Notes under the pieces: model-generated
Databases searched by the model: none
Told to the model about the DNA's origin: nothing
The model's input: the letters and a program-made list of their open reading frames with translations, nothing else
Origin: Actinomycetota bacterium
Lineage (GTDB): Bacteria; Actinomycetota; Acidimicrobiia; IMCC26256; VFJJ01
Reading direction: 5' to 3'
NCBI GenBank assembly: GCA_009886115.1
Contig: VFJJ01000017.1
Location: 1 to 64,000 of the forward strand
Length of the DNA: 64,000 bases
Shown here: piece after piece, positions 57,522 to 64,000 of the stretch
How the letters are laid out: every line of letters begins with the position of its first letter
How positions within the stretch are numbered: position 1 is the stretch's first letter
Translations under genes and position numbers: made by a program

Positions 57522-58745
57522 ATGACGACACCGGTGTTGGATGGCTTGCGGATCGTGGAGGGCTCGGCGTTCGTCGCCGCGCCGTCGGCCGGGATGGCCT
57601 TGGCCCAGTTGGGCGCCGACGTGATCCGCTTCGACCAGATCGGCGGCGGCATCGACTATCAGCGGTGGCCGCTCACGGCTGACGGTCGCAGCATGTACTG
57701 GGCTGGCCTCAACAAGGGGAAGCGTTCGATCGCCGTCGACCTCCGCCGTCCCGAAGGCCGCGAGCTGATCACGGCGCTCGTTGCTGCTCCCGGTCCGGGC
57801 GGCGGCATCTTCCTCAGCAACTTCCCGGCCCGAGGGTGGATGAGCTACGACGCGCTCAGAGCTCGGCGCGACGACCTGATCCTGCTCAACGTCACGGGCA
57901 ACCGTGACGGCTCGACCGCGGTGGACTACACGGTCAACTGCGCGGTCGGGTATCCGTTCGTCACCGGTCCGGGCTCATCGATCGCCCCGGCGAACCACGT
58001 GCTGCCGGCATGGGACGTGATCACCGGGCAGATGGTCGTCGTGGGGCTCCTGGCCGCCGAGCGGCACCGGTCACGGACCGGCGTGGGTCAGCTCGTCACG
58101 ATCGCCCTCTCCGACGTGGCCATCGCCACCGTCGCCAACCTGGGGCATGTGGCCGAGGCCCAGATCAACCACGAGGAACGCGACCGGATCGGCAACGACA
58201 TGTACGGCGCGTTCGGGCGCGACTTCGAGACGATCGACGGGCGGCGCGTGATGGCCGTCGCCATCTCGTACCGCCAGTGGCAGAACCTCGTCGAGTCGAT
58301 GGACCTGGCCGAGAAGATGGAGCGACTGGCTGCGTTGCTGGAGCTCGACTTCACCAAGGAGGGCGATCGCTTCGCCGCACGGGCGTCGATCGCCGCGATC
58401 ATGGAACCGTGGTTCGCGGCCCGTTCCGTCGACCAGATCCGCAGCATCTTCGATGAGCACGACGTGTGCTGGGGCCCGTACCAGACGTTCCTCCAGCTCG
58501 TCGACGAAGATCCCCGGTGCTCGACCAAGAACCCGCTCATGCAGGAGGTCGTCCAGCCGGGCATCGGCACGTACCTCGCACCGGGTACCCCGCTCGACTT
58601 CTCGGCGTTTCCCCGTGACGCCGTGGCACCGGCGCCCGTCCTCGGCCAGCACACCGACGAGGTTCTCGCCGAGGTCCTGGGCCTTTCGGCCCCCGAGATC
58701 GGTCGCCTGCACGACGACGCCATCGTCGCCGGCCCCGATCTCTGA
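57522..58745 (+). CDS. mct: 2-methylfumaryl-CoA isomerase-like type III CoA-transferase
   Basis: Encodes 407 residues of family III CoA-transferases, closest in remembered sequence to 2-methylfumaryl-CoA (mesaconyl-CoA C1-C4) isomerase of the 3-hydroxypropionate bicycle. Diagnostic stretches are GLRIVEGSAFVAAP, LGADVIRFDQIGGG, YWAGLNKGKRSIAVDLR, DYTVN, NHVLPAWD, YGAFGRDFET and the ending LHDDAIVAGPDL. In Mct the CoA group moves within one molecule. GGGAGA precedes the ATG. A convergent Mch-like hydratase gene follows, which supports the assignment. I call the subfamily from memory of the sequence, without a search; a general CoA-transferase role remains possible. Confidence 0.75.
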   Translation: MTTPVLDGLRIVEGSAFVAAPSAGMALAQLGADVIRFDQIGGGIDYQRWPLTADGRSMYWAGLNKGKRSIAVDLRRPEGRELITALVAAPGPGGGIFLSNFPARGWMSYDALRARRDDLILLNVTGNRDGSTAVDYTVNCAVGYPFVTGPGSSIAPANHVLPAWDVITGQMVVVGLLAAERHRSRTGVGQLVTIALSDVAIATVANLGHVAEAQINHEERDRIGNDMYGAFGRDFETIDGRRVMAVAISYRQWQNLVESMDLAEKMERLAALLELDFTKEGDRFAARASIAAIMEPWFAARSVDQIRSIFDEHDVCWGPYQTFLQLVDEDPRCSTKNPLMQEVVQPGIGTYLAPGTPLDFSAFPRDAVAPAPVLGQHTDEVLAEVLGLSAPEIGRLHDDAIVAGPDL

Positions 58746-58753
58746 GCCCCGAT

Positions 58754-58805
58754 CGACCAGGAGTGAGTAGTACCTGCTGGAGGGGGCACAACTCACTCTT
58801 GGTCG
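58754..58805. terminator. 15-bp inverted repeat between convergent genes
   Basis: CGACCAGGAGTGAGT (58754-58768) pairs with ACTCACTCTTGGTCG (58791-58805) with a single G-T wobble. Further weaker pairing extends into the 22-base loop. It begins nine bases after the stop of the Mct-like gene. No T-run. Probable bidirectional terminator. Confidence 0.6.
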
Positions 58806-58832
58806 GGTGGGGGTGGGGGTGGTGGTGGTGGT
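58801..58832 (+). other. G-rich tract, possible G-quadruplex
   Basis: Three runs of three to five G (GGG, GGGGG, GGGGG) followed by repeated TGG, right behind the terminator hairpin and before the convergent Mch-like gene's stop. It could fold as a quadruplex in RNA or DNA. In a GC-rich genome this may be chance. Confidence 0.35.
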
Positions 58833-58886
58833 CGCTTCGCGGTGGCGGCGCCGCGGTGGTGGCGCCGCGGTCGGCGGGTCGGCGGG

Positions 58887-59864
58887 TCAGCGACTGAGTG
58901 CGACGGGGCGCCAGTCGAGGACGTCAGAGTCGATCCCGTCTCGCTCGGTGCTGGCCTTGACGGAGAACGCGAGCAGACGCCCGTTGGCCACGTCGAGCGT
59001 CTCGAGGAGCTCGGTTCGGAACGCCAGGATGTCGCCCTCGAACACCGGGCCGACATGATCACAGCTGTGCCAGCCGACGATCGTCGCAATCGACGGGACG
59101 AGCCGCGACAGCGAGGCTTGGGCCAAGCCGATCGTATGACCGCCGTACACGAGTCGACGGCCGCCCTGACCGAGCGTCGCGTCGCGATGGACGGGTGCCA
59201 GGTTGTGCGTGAGTCGGGCCAGCTCGATGGCGTTCGAGACGGTGTCGCGGAGCTGATCGCGCTTCTCCTGTCCGACGGCCCAGGCCGGCGGTTCAGGGAG
59301 ACCGGCGAGGTCCCACGTGCGAGGTGCGGCCTCGACGTAGTGCGCCAGATCGAGCTCGCTCGTCGTCGGTCCGAGCTCGTCGGCGTGGCCGGTCGGAGTG
59401 GTCCGGCGGAGGTTCACCATGGCGCAGCGTTCGTAGTCGACGACCAGCCCGCCGGCCTCGTCGACGGTCGTGATCCCCAGCAGCACCATGCCCCGGGGCG
59501 GACGGTCGGCTCGGCGCTGGTTCTCGCGGAGGCCGCGCACGACGACCGTCGTCGAGAGCGTCTCGCCGAGGTGCACGGGCCGGCGCAACACCACGCCCCG
59601 ATAGAAGAGGTTGGCGATCACCCGCCGGGTGGCGACGGTGCTCTGGCCGATGGAGACGTGCATCACGAGCGCCGGGTTCACCACGGGCTCGCTGCGACCG
59701 GTGGTACGACTCGAGAGCGGATGGCTGAGCGGCACCCGGAGGGGATCTCCGACGATCGACTGGTAGACACCGACCTCACCGGCGCCGATGGTGACGGCCG
59801 GAGCGAACGGCAGGGTCTCGCCGACGGTGAAATCGTCGAAGTACGGCCCGTCCTCGGGGATCAT
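58887..59864 (-). CDS. MaoC-type double-hotdog hydratase, 2-methylfumaryl-CoA hydratase-like
   Basis: Encodes 325 residues with two hotdog domains: residues about 5-150 (YFDDFTVGETL start) and about 195-325. The hydratase loop lies in the second half: LAPVHRDATLGQGGRRLVYGGHTIGLAQ has the N/H...H-x-D pattern of MaoC-type enzymes in the altered form seen in mesaconyl-CoA hydratases (RLVYGGH). The overall size and LYTS/VYQS, PGDTLSTT/LGETLSTT-type segments match Mch. ATG 59864 lies seven bases after minus-strand TAGGCT. It faces the Mct-like gene tail to tail. The likely reaction is reversible hydration of a branched enoyl-CoA such as mesaconyl-CoA. Confidence 0.75.
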   Translation of the reverse strand: MIPEDGPYFDDFTVGETLPFAPAVTIGAGEVGVYQSIVGDPLRVPLSHPLSSRTTGRSEPVVNPALVMHVSIGQSTVATRRVIANLFYRGVVLRRPVHLGETLSTTVVVRGLRENQRRADRPPRGMVLLGITTVDEAGGLVVDYERCAMVNLRRTTPTGHADELGPTTSELDLAHYVEAAPRTWDLAGLPEPPAWAVGQEKRDQLRDTVSNAIELARLTHNLAPVHRDATLGQGGRRLVYGGHTIGLAQASLSRLVPSIATIVGWHSCDHVGPVFEGDILAFRTELLETLDVANGRLLAFSVKASTERDGIDSDVLDWRPVALSR

Positions 59865-59871
59865 GCGATCA

Positions 59872-59877
59872 AGCCTA
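59872..59877 (-). promoter_or_regulatory. TAGGCT -10 box, leaderless promoter of hydratase gene
   Basis: Minus-strand TAGGCT then TGATCGC and the ATG at 59864, a seven-base spacer without a Shine-Dalgarno. Confidence 0.5.
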
Positions 59878-59968
59878 GGCACGAGCGGTGCCGGTACCGA
59901 TAGTGGTCGTGCGTCCGATCAGATGCGTTCGAACGCACGACCACTGCGGCTTCAGCGACGATCGTCAG

Positions 59969-60009
59969 TTGACTTAGTTGACTCAGTTGACTCAGTTGAC
60001 TCAGTTGAC
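59969..60009. repeat. 9-bp tandem repeat TTGACTCAG
   Basis: One TTGACTTAG and three TTGACTCAG units plus a final TTGAC, overlapping the last codons and stop of the lipoprotein gene. Each unit contains TTGACT, close to a -35 consensus, and each TGACTCA is a near palindrome. Likely slippage. A role in binding a regulator of the flanking genes cannot be excluded. Confidence 0.9.
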
Positions 60010-60915
60010 GGTGACGGTCGCCGTCATCGACGGGTGGATCGCGCAGTGGTAGGCGAACGAGCCCTTGGTGGCGAAGGTGAACGAGAACGTCCCCCCGTTG
60101 CCCAACGGGCTCCCGACGCCGGAGTCGAAGCCGCCGTCGTCGGCCGTCACCGTGTGGGGGGCGCCGTCCTTGTTCGTCCAGGTGATCTTGGTGCCGGCGG
60201 GGACGGTCAAGGCCGAGAAGGCGAAGTCCTTGATGTCGGTCGCCACCGGTGCAGCCGCGGCAGGCGGGGGAGGTGCGGGCGCCGGTGCCGGTGCTGGAGC
60301 CGGTGCTGGAGCCGGTGCGGCAGGCGGGGGAGCCGCGGGTGCGGGTGCCGGGGTCTCGATCAGGGCACCGGATGCATCGAGGACGAACCAGACCCCGCCG
60401 ACCGCTTGGCCGAGCACGTCGCCGACCACCTTGTCAGCAGCGAAGTAGTACAGCGGGAACCCGCCATAGGTGGCCTGGGTGTTGCCGTCGGCTCGGGAGA
60501 CGACGCCGAGCTTGGTGCCGTCGATCGAGCCTGCCGGAGTGGGCACCGCGGCCACGATCACGGGAGGCCAGTTGGTCGCGCAGGCATCGACGCAGGTGGG
60601 TGGGGCGCCCGGGGTGTCGCTGGTGAACGCGTACACGGTCCGACCGTCGCGATCGGTCGCCACCGCTCCCAGCACCGTGTTGCCCGTCGTGATGATGGCG
60701 CCCGACTCGAGGCCCGGGGCGGCCAACGGTGCACCACTGGCGGGCGCGTCGGCCGCAGTCGTCGTCGCTTCCGCTGGGGCCGTCGTGGCAGTGGCGTCGG
60801 CTGCAGCTGCGGTCGTCGTCGTCACCTCGTCGGCGGTGTCGTCGTCGTCGCCACCGCAGGCTGCGAGCAGCGTGACGGTCGCGAGAGTTGCGAACAGCGG
60901 TCGCAGTCGATTCAT
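60001..60915 (-). CDS. Lipoprotein with Yx(FWY)xxD repeats and a C-terminal cupredoxin domain
   Basis: Encodes 304 residues. The signal peptide ends in the lipobox LAAC (Cys20), so the protein is tethered outside the membrane. A Thr/Ala linker follows, then a COG4315-type domain (about 70-190) with Y-x-F-x-x-D repeats VYAFTSD and LYYFAAD and a C-x-x-x-C-x-x-x-W-P motif. A Pro/Ala tract follows (about 192-220). The last 85 residues form a plastocyanin/amicyanin-like domain with copper ligands His in PHTV and Cys, His and Met in YHCAIHPSM. GGAGGACC precedes the ATG. Likely an extracytoplasmic electron-transfer protein. Its redox partner is not in the window. Confidence 0.88.
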   Translation of the reverse strand: MNRLRPLFATLATVTLLAACGGDDDDTADEVTTTTAAAADATATTAPAEATTTAADAPASGAPLAAPGLESGAIITTGNTVLGAVATDRDGRTVYAFTSDTPGAPPTCVDACATNWPPVIVAAVPTPAGSIDGTKLGVVSRADGNTQATYGGFPLYYFAADKVVGDVLGQAVGGVWFVLDASGALIETPAPAPAAPPPAAPAPAPAPAPAPAPAPPPPAAAAPVATDIKDFAFSALTVPAGTKITWTNKDGAPHTVTADDGGFDSGVGSPLGNGGTFSFTFATKGSFAYHCAIHPSMTATVTVN

Positions 60916-60993
60916 CGGTCCTCCGTGGGAGTGTTCGGGAAGCGGTCAGGCTATCTCGGCACCAGAGGTTCTCGCGACGGCCGCCGGCAACGC

Positions 60994-60999
60994 TAGGTT
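60994..60999 (+). promoter_or_regulatory. TAGGTT -10 box upstream of LLM gene
   Basis: TAGGTT about 36 bases before the ATG at 61036, which has its own AAGGAG site at 61023-61028. Unlike the leaderless cases this transcript would have a short leader. Confidence 0.4.
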
Positions 61000-61035
61000 T
61001 TCGCCGTCGAAGGCTCACCCACAAGGAGCAGCACA

Positions 61036-62157
61036 ATGGAATTCGGGATCTTCATCCAGAACTACGTGCCCAAGATGCGGCGCGAGAAGGACCCCGACGC
61101 CGAGCACACGGTGATCATGGACGAGCTCGACCTGGTGATCGCAGCCGACAAGGCCGGCTTCAAGTACGTGTGGGTCACCGAGCATCACTTCCTCGACGAG
61201 TATTCACACCTCTCGGCCAACGATGTCGTGTTGGGGTATCTCGCCCGGGCGACCGATCGGATCCACCTGGGATCGGGGATCTTCAACCCCCTGCCTCAGG
61301 TGAACCATCCGGCGAAGGTGGCCGAGCGCGTCGCCATGCTCGACCACATCTCCAACGGCCGGCATGAGTTCGGGACCGGCCGAGGTGCCGGGAGCCACGA
61401 GATCCTGGGGTTTCTCCCCGGGATCGAGAGCACGTCGCAGACCCGCGAGATCTGGGAAGACGTCATCGGCGAGTTCGTCAAGATGTGGACCATCGAGGAG
61501 TACCCCGGATACCAGGGCAAGTATTGGTCGCTCCCGCCGCGGATCGTGCTCCCCAAGCCCTACAAGAAGCCGCATCCGCCGATGTGGTACGCCTGCGGGA
61601 ACACGTCGAGCTACGAGATGGCCGCCCGACGCGGGCTCGGGGTGCTCGGCTTCTCGATCGGCGACATCGCCGCGCTCGAGGAGGTGCTGCAGGCCTACAA
61701 GCGTGAAGTCGTCAACGCCGAGCCCGTCGGGGCCTACGTGAACGACAACGTCATGGTCACCTCGGCGGCGTTCGTCGCCGATGACCGGGGCCGCGCGAGG
61801 CAGAGCGTGCTCGACGGATCGATCGCTTATCTCCAGAGCAACGTGTTCCGCTACCACGACACGTTCCCGCACCCCGAGGGCATTCCGAAGTGGCCCAACA
61901 CGATGCCCCCGTACACCCCCGAGGTGCTCGACGGGGCCATTGCCGGCGGGACGATCTGCGGCGATCCCGACGACGCTCTCGCGCAGTGTCAGCGCTGGGA
62001 GTCGGCCGGGGCCGACCAGCTCGTGTTCGGCGTCGGCATGTCGACGCAAGAGGAGATGCTCGAGACGATCCGGCTCATGGGCGAGCACGTGATCCCGAAG
62101 ATCGACAAGGACCCGATCCACCGCACGAGCCGCTTCCGAGACGCTGCCGCAGGCTGA
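61036..62157 (+). CDS. LLM-class flavin-dependent oxidoreductase (luciferase-like)
   Basis: Encodes 373 residues of the bacterial luciferase-like family. Visible are MEFGIFIQNYVP start, the YVWVTEHHFLDEYSH motif, LGSGIFNPLPQVNHPAKVAE, HEFGTGRGAGSHE, and a late GDPDDALAQCQRWESAGADQLVFG split by its turn. AAGGAG precedes the ATG with ideal spacing. This branch (FMN-type, alkanal or ketone monooxygenase-like) differs from the two shorter LLM proteins at 7079 and 34873. It stands alone between a divergent lipoprotein gene and a long terminator hairpin. Reaction is flavin- or F420-dependent oxidation of an unknown substrate. Confidence 0.88.
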   Translation: MEFGIFIQNYVPKMRREKDPDAEHTVIMDELDLVIAADKAGFKYVWVTEHHFLDEYSHLSANDVVLGYLARATDRIHLGSGIFNPLPQVNHPAKVAERVAMLDHISNGRHEFGTGRGAGSHEILGFLPGIESTSQTREIWEDVIGEFVKMWTIEEYPGYQGKYWSLPPRIVLPKPYKKPHPPMWYACGNTSSYEMAARRGLGVLGFSIGDIAALEEVLQAYKREVVNAEPVGAYVNDNVMVTSAAFVADDRGRARQSVLDGSIAYLQSNVFRYHDTFPHPEGIPKWPNTMPPYTPEVLDGAIAGGTICGDPDDALAQCQRWESAGADQLVFGVGMSTQEEMLETIRLMGEHVIPKIDKDPIHRTSRFRDAAAG

Positions 62158-62171
62158 CACCTGATGTGCCG

Positions 62172-62218
62172 GTCATCGGCTTCGTGGGGAGCGATTCGCA
62201 CCCCACGAAGCCGATGAC
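62172..62218. terminator. Perfect 18-bp inverted repeat between convergent genes
   Basis: GTCATCGGCTTCGTGGGG (62172-62189) and CCCCACGAAGCCGATGAC (62201-62218) are exact complements around an 11-base loop. The stem can be extended past a two-base bulge into GTGC/GCAC. It lies between the stops of the convergent LLM and H1-like genes. Very stable and without a T-run, as actinobacterial bidirectional terminators often are. Confidence 0.7.
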
Positions 62219-62226
62219 GCACGGCG

Positions 62227-62958
62227 TCAGCTGAGATCGTTGATGAGGCGGTCGATCTCGGCCAGGCGGGTGGCCAGCAGGGCCCGCTTGCGCTGGGCGG
62301 CGACGAGATCGCCCTCGAGACGACCGATCGTCTGGTCGAGCTGGCTGAGCTGACGCTCGGCGGCTTGGACTCGACCGCCGGCTCCACGTCGGGCCGTGCC
62401 GGCCGTGCGTCGGGCCGAGCGCCGTGCCGCGGCCGCCGGAGCACTCTTGGCTGCCGTGGCGGGACGCTTCGCTGTGGTCACGCGAGCGGGACGCTTCGTG
62501 GCCGATGCCTTCCGCGCCGCCGGAGTCGCCGCGGGCTTGGCTCCTGCTGCGGGCGCCGCAGCTGCCGGCTTTCTCGCGCTTCGCTTGGCGGCTGCGGGCT
62601 TGGCGGCTGCGGGCTTGGCAGTCGCAGCTGACGTCGGGGGTGCGGCCGGCGCAGCGGTGGCCGTGCTCGTCGGCGCCTTCGCGCCAGCTCCGGCGAGGGG
62701 TGCCGCCGGGCGCTTGAAGCGCCGACCACGGACATAGCCACCGTCGACGAGCTCTCTCCAAGCCTGCTCGATCACCGTGCGACTCAGCCGCCCCTTGGGG
62801 CTGAAGAGCACACGATCGGCATCGGCTGCCTTCTCGACGAGATCGAACGTCGAACGGTCGGTCGCTCCGACGACGGTTCGCGACGCTGCGTCTGCGAGCA
62901 GTCGATACAGCACGCGGGCCGACTGGGATACCTGAGACTGAGCACCCTGTTTCGCCAT
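62227..62958 (-). CDS. Histone-H1-like Lys/Ala/Pro-rich protein
   Basis: Encodes 243 residues in three parts. Residues about 1-80 form a compact region with VLYRLLADAASRTV and VIEQAWRELVDGGYVRGRRF that could be a winged-helix-like fold. Residues about 82-190 are Lys/Ala/Pro/Arg-rich and built from AAAKPAAAKR-type repeats, as in H1-like nucleoid proteins. Residues about 195-243 form a coiled coil (AAERQLSQLDQTIGRLEGDL). AGAGGTGA precedes the ATG. Likely binds DNA non-specifically and dimerises through the coiled coil. Low-complexity DNA makes the middle part prone to length change. Function by analogy only. Confidence 0.75.
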   Translation of the reverse strand: MAKQGAQSQVSQSARVLYRLLADAASRTVVGATDRSTFDLVEKAADADRVLFSPKGRLSRTVIEQAWRELVDGGYVRGRRFKRPAAPLAGAGAKAPTSTATAAPAAPPTSAATAKPAAAKPAAAKRSARKPAAAAPAAGAKPAATPAARKASATKRPARVTTAKRPATAAKSAPAAAARRSARRTAGTARRGAGGRVQAAERQLSQLDQTIGRLEGDLVAAQRKRALLATRLAEIDRLINDLS

Positions 62959-63162
62959 CGGCGAATCACCTCTAACCTTGTTCCGGACGTTGTTGTCCCT
63001 GCAAGTCTACGGGTTTTCACCGGGAAACCCGGGGATCGATGCGAGTTATCGGCCCCCCGGCTCGGCGACATGTCCGGGCGTGACGGGTCCCGTGGGGCCA
63101 GGCGCGAGCAACCCCGGTCCTTATTGCTCACTCGGTGGACTCGCTCGGTGCTCCGACGTTGC

Positions 63163-63168
63163 TAGGTT
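63163..63168 (+). promoter_or_regulatory. TAGGTT -10 box before acyl-CoA dehydrogenase gene
   Basis: TAGGTT ends nine bases before the ATG at 63178; no Shine-Dalgarno is present. Spacing is a little long but fits the same promoter class. Confidence 0.4.
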
Positions 63169-63177
63169 CGCTCTCGG

Positions 63178-64000
63178 ATGAGCTCGGACATGGCATTTCG
63201 CGACGAGGTTCGGGCCTGGCTCGACGAGCATCTCGTCGGTGAGTTCCTGGCCTTCGGCGGTCGCGGCGGGCTGGCCGACGACGTGGGCTACGACCTGCGC
63301 CTGGCGTGGGAACGGGAGCTCGCCGCCGACGGCTGGCTCTGCCCCGAATGGCCCGTCGAGCACGGCGGCCGCGGGCTCACGTTCGCCGAGCATCTCGTGT
63401 GGGCCCAGGAGTGCGCGGCGCGACGCGCCCCGTTCAAGGTGAACGTGGTGGCCCAGGAGCTCCTCGGACCAACGTTGTTGGCCTTCGGGAGCCAGGAACA
63501 CAAGCAGCGGTTCCTTCCCCCGATCCTCGCGGTGAACGAGACCTGGTGCCAAGGCTTCAGCGAGCCCAGCGCCGGTTCCGACATCGCCAACGTAGCGACG
63601 CGCGCCGAGCTCGACGAGTCCGGTGACGGAACGAGCGCGTGGGTGATCAACGGTCAGAAGGTCTGGACCTCGGGCGCTCACCTCGCCGACTGGTGTTTCG
63701 TCTTGTGCCGCACCGAACTGGGCTCGGTCCGTCATCGGGGGCTGTCGATGTTGCTCGTCCCCATGCGACAGCAGGGGATCGAGGTACGCCCGATTCGCTC
63801 CATGGCTGGCGGCCGCGAGTTCAACGAGGTGTTCTTCGACGGGGCCCGCACCGACGCGGAGCTCGTCCTGGGACCGCGCGGTGAGGGTTGGCGGGTGGCG
63901 ATGGGAACGCTCGGGTTCGAGCGCAGTACCGGCGACATCGCCCATCAAGCCAAGTGTGCTCGCGAGCTGGGTGAGATCATCGAGCTGGCGCGCCTCGTCG
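63178..64000 (+). CDS. Acyl-CoA dehydrogenase, truncated by window end
   Basis: The first 274 residues of an acyl-CoA dehydrogenase; the frame is open to the end of the window. Seen are the N-terminal helical domain (FRDEVRAWLDEHL), CPEWPVEHGGRGL, and the FAD/beta-domain signature WCQGFSEPSAGSD followed by INGQKVWTSGAHLADW. It is a relative of the protein at 46939-48264. The catalytic base region is outside the window. ATG 63178 follows TAGGTT by nine bases with no ribosome site; an in-frame ATG at 63190 is an alternative. Probably acts in the same acyl-CoA breakdown as the CoA-transferases. Confidence 0.9.
   Translation, partial: MSSDMAFRDEVRAWLDEHLVGEFLAFGGRGGLADDVGYDLRLAWERELAADGWLCPEWPVEHGGRGLTFAEHLVWAQECAARRAPFKVNVVAQELLGPTLLAFGSQEHKQRFLPPILAVNETWCQGFSEPSAGSDIANVATRAELDESGDGTSAWVINGQKVWTSGAHLADWCFVLCRTELGSVRHRGLSMLLVPMRQQGIEVRPIRSMAGGREFNEVFFDGARTDAELVLGPRGEGWRVAMGTLGFERSTGDIAHQAKCARELGEIIELARLV

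Noticed and set aside
58801-58832. G-rich tract as a firm regulatory G-quadruplex
   Set aside because: G-runs are frequent in DNA this GC-rich and the tract is outside any leader. Listed only as a weak feature.
59969-60009. TTGACTCAG repeats considered as replication iterons
   Set aside because: No replication initiator gene, no AT-rich melting region, and the array overlaps a coding end.

Overview
The window is GC-rich DNA (about two thirds G+C or more by eye) from what looks like an actinobacterium. Supporting signs are a DUF222/HNH (13E12-type) protein, several luciferase-like F420/flavin oxidoreductases, a P450 with a small 3-Cys ferredoxin, a histone-H1-like Lys/Ala/Pro protein, frequent GTG starts and many candidate leaderless promoters. 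The fused branched-chain-type ABC transporter genes resemble what is seen in Acidimicrobiia-like lineages, but that assignment is inference. I saw no rRNA, tRNA, CRISPR array, transposase or phage gene.

Almost every gene is catabolic. Region 1 (about 0.1-31 kb) holds divergent and convergent operons built from amidohydrolase-2 family enzymes, a short-chain dehydrogenase, a ThDP enzyme, a carboxymuconolactone-decarboxylase-like protein, type III CoA-transferases, a D-aminoacylase-type amidohydrolase, an Asp-box beta-propeller, a four-gene uptake/efflux operon (lipoprotein binding protein, MFS-LivF fusion, LivH-LivM-LivG fusion, DHA2-type MFS), a GlcG/HbpS-like protein, RidA, a P450 with a divergent ferredoxin, a FadR-type GntR regulator and two degenerate alpha/beta-hydrolase proteins. 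Six intergenic sites in this region share the core AGTATNCT. Two of them, in front of the transporter operon and the P450/GntR operon, are identical over 20 bases. This suggests one regulon, possibly controlled by the GntR protein encoded inside it.

Region 2 (31-38.6 kb) has a minus-strand operon of LLM oxidoreductase, Baeyer-Villiger-type flavin monooxygenase, acyl-CoA synthetase-like ligase and glyoxalase-fold protein. It is followed by a membrane-anchored protein carrying a SecD head domain and by a DUF222/HNH protein. Region 3 (38.8-64 kb) has an HyuA/HyuB pair whose HyuB carries a C-terminal Cys-pair domain, a TauD-type dioxygenase, an amidohydrolase, acyl-CoA dehydrogenases, a YceI remnant, two overlapping M24-fold proteins (one with its metal ligands lost), SnoaL-like proteins, another CoA-transferase, an enoyl-CoA hydratase, a Rieske oxygenase, a pair resembling 2-methylfumaryl-CoA isomerase (Mct) and hydratase (Mch), a copper-site lipoprotein, another LLM protein and the H1-like protein.

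Taken together the genes describe import of an organic acid or amide-like compound, oxygenation (P450, BVMO, Rieske, TauD, LLM), CoA activation by transfer or ligation, beta-oxidation-like steps and hydrolysis or decarboxylation by amidohydrolases. The actual substrate cannot be read from the sequence. From about 31 kb on, the AGTATNCT motif is absent and promoters look like TANNNT placed 6-9 bases before an ATG/GTG, implying leaderless mRNAs and a different control regime.
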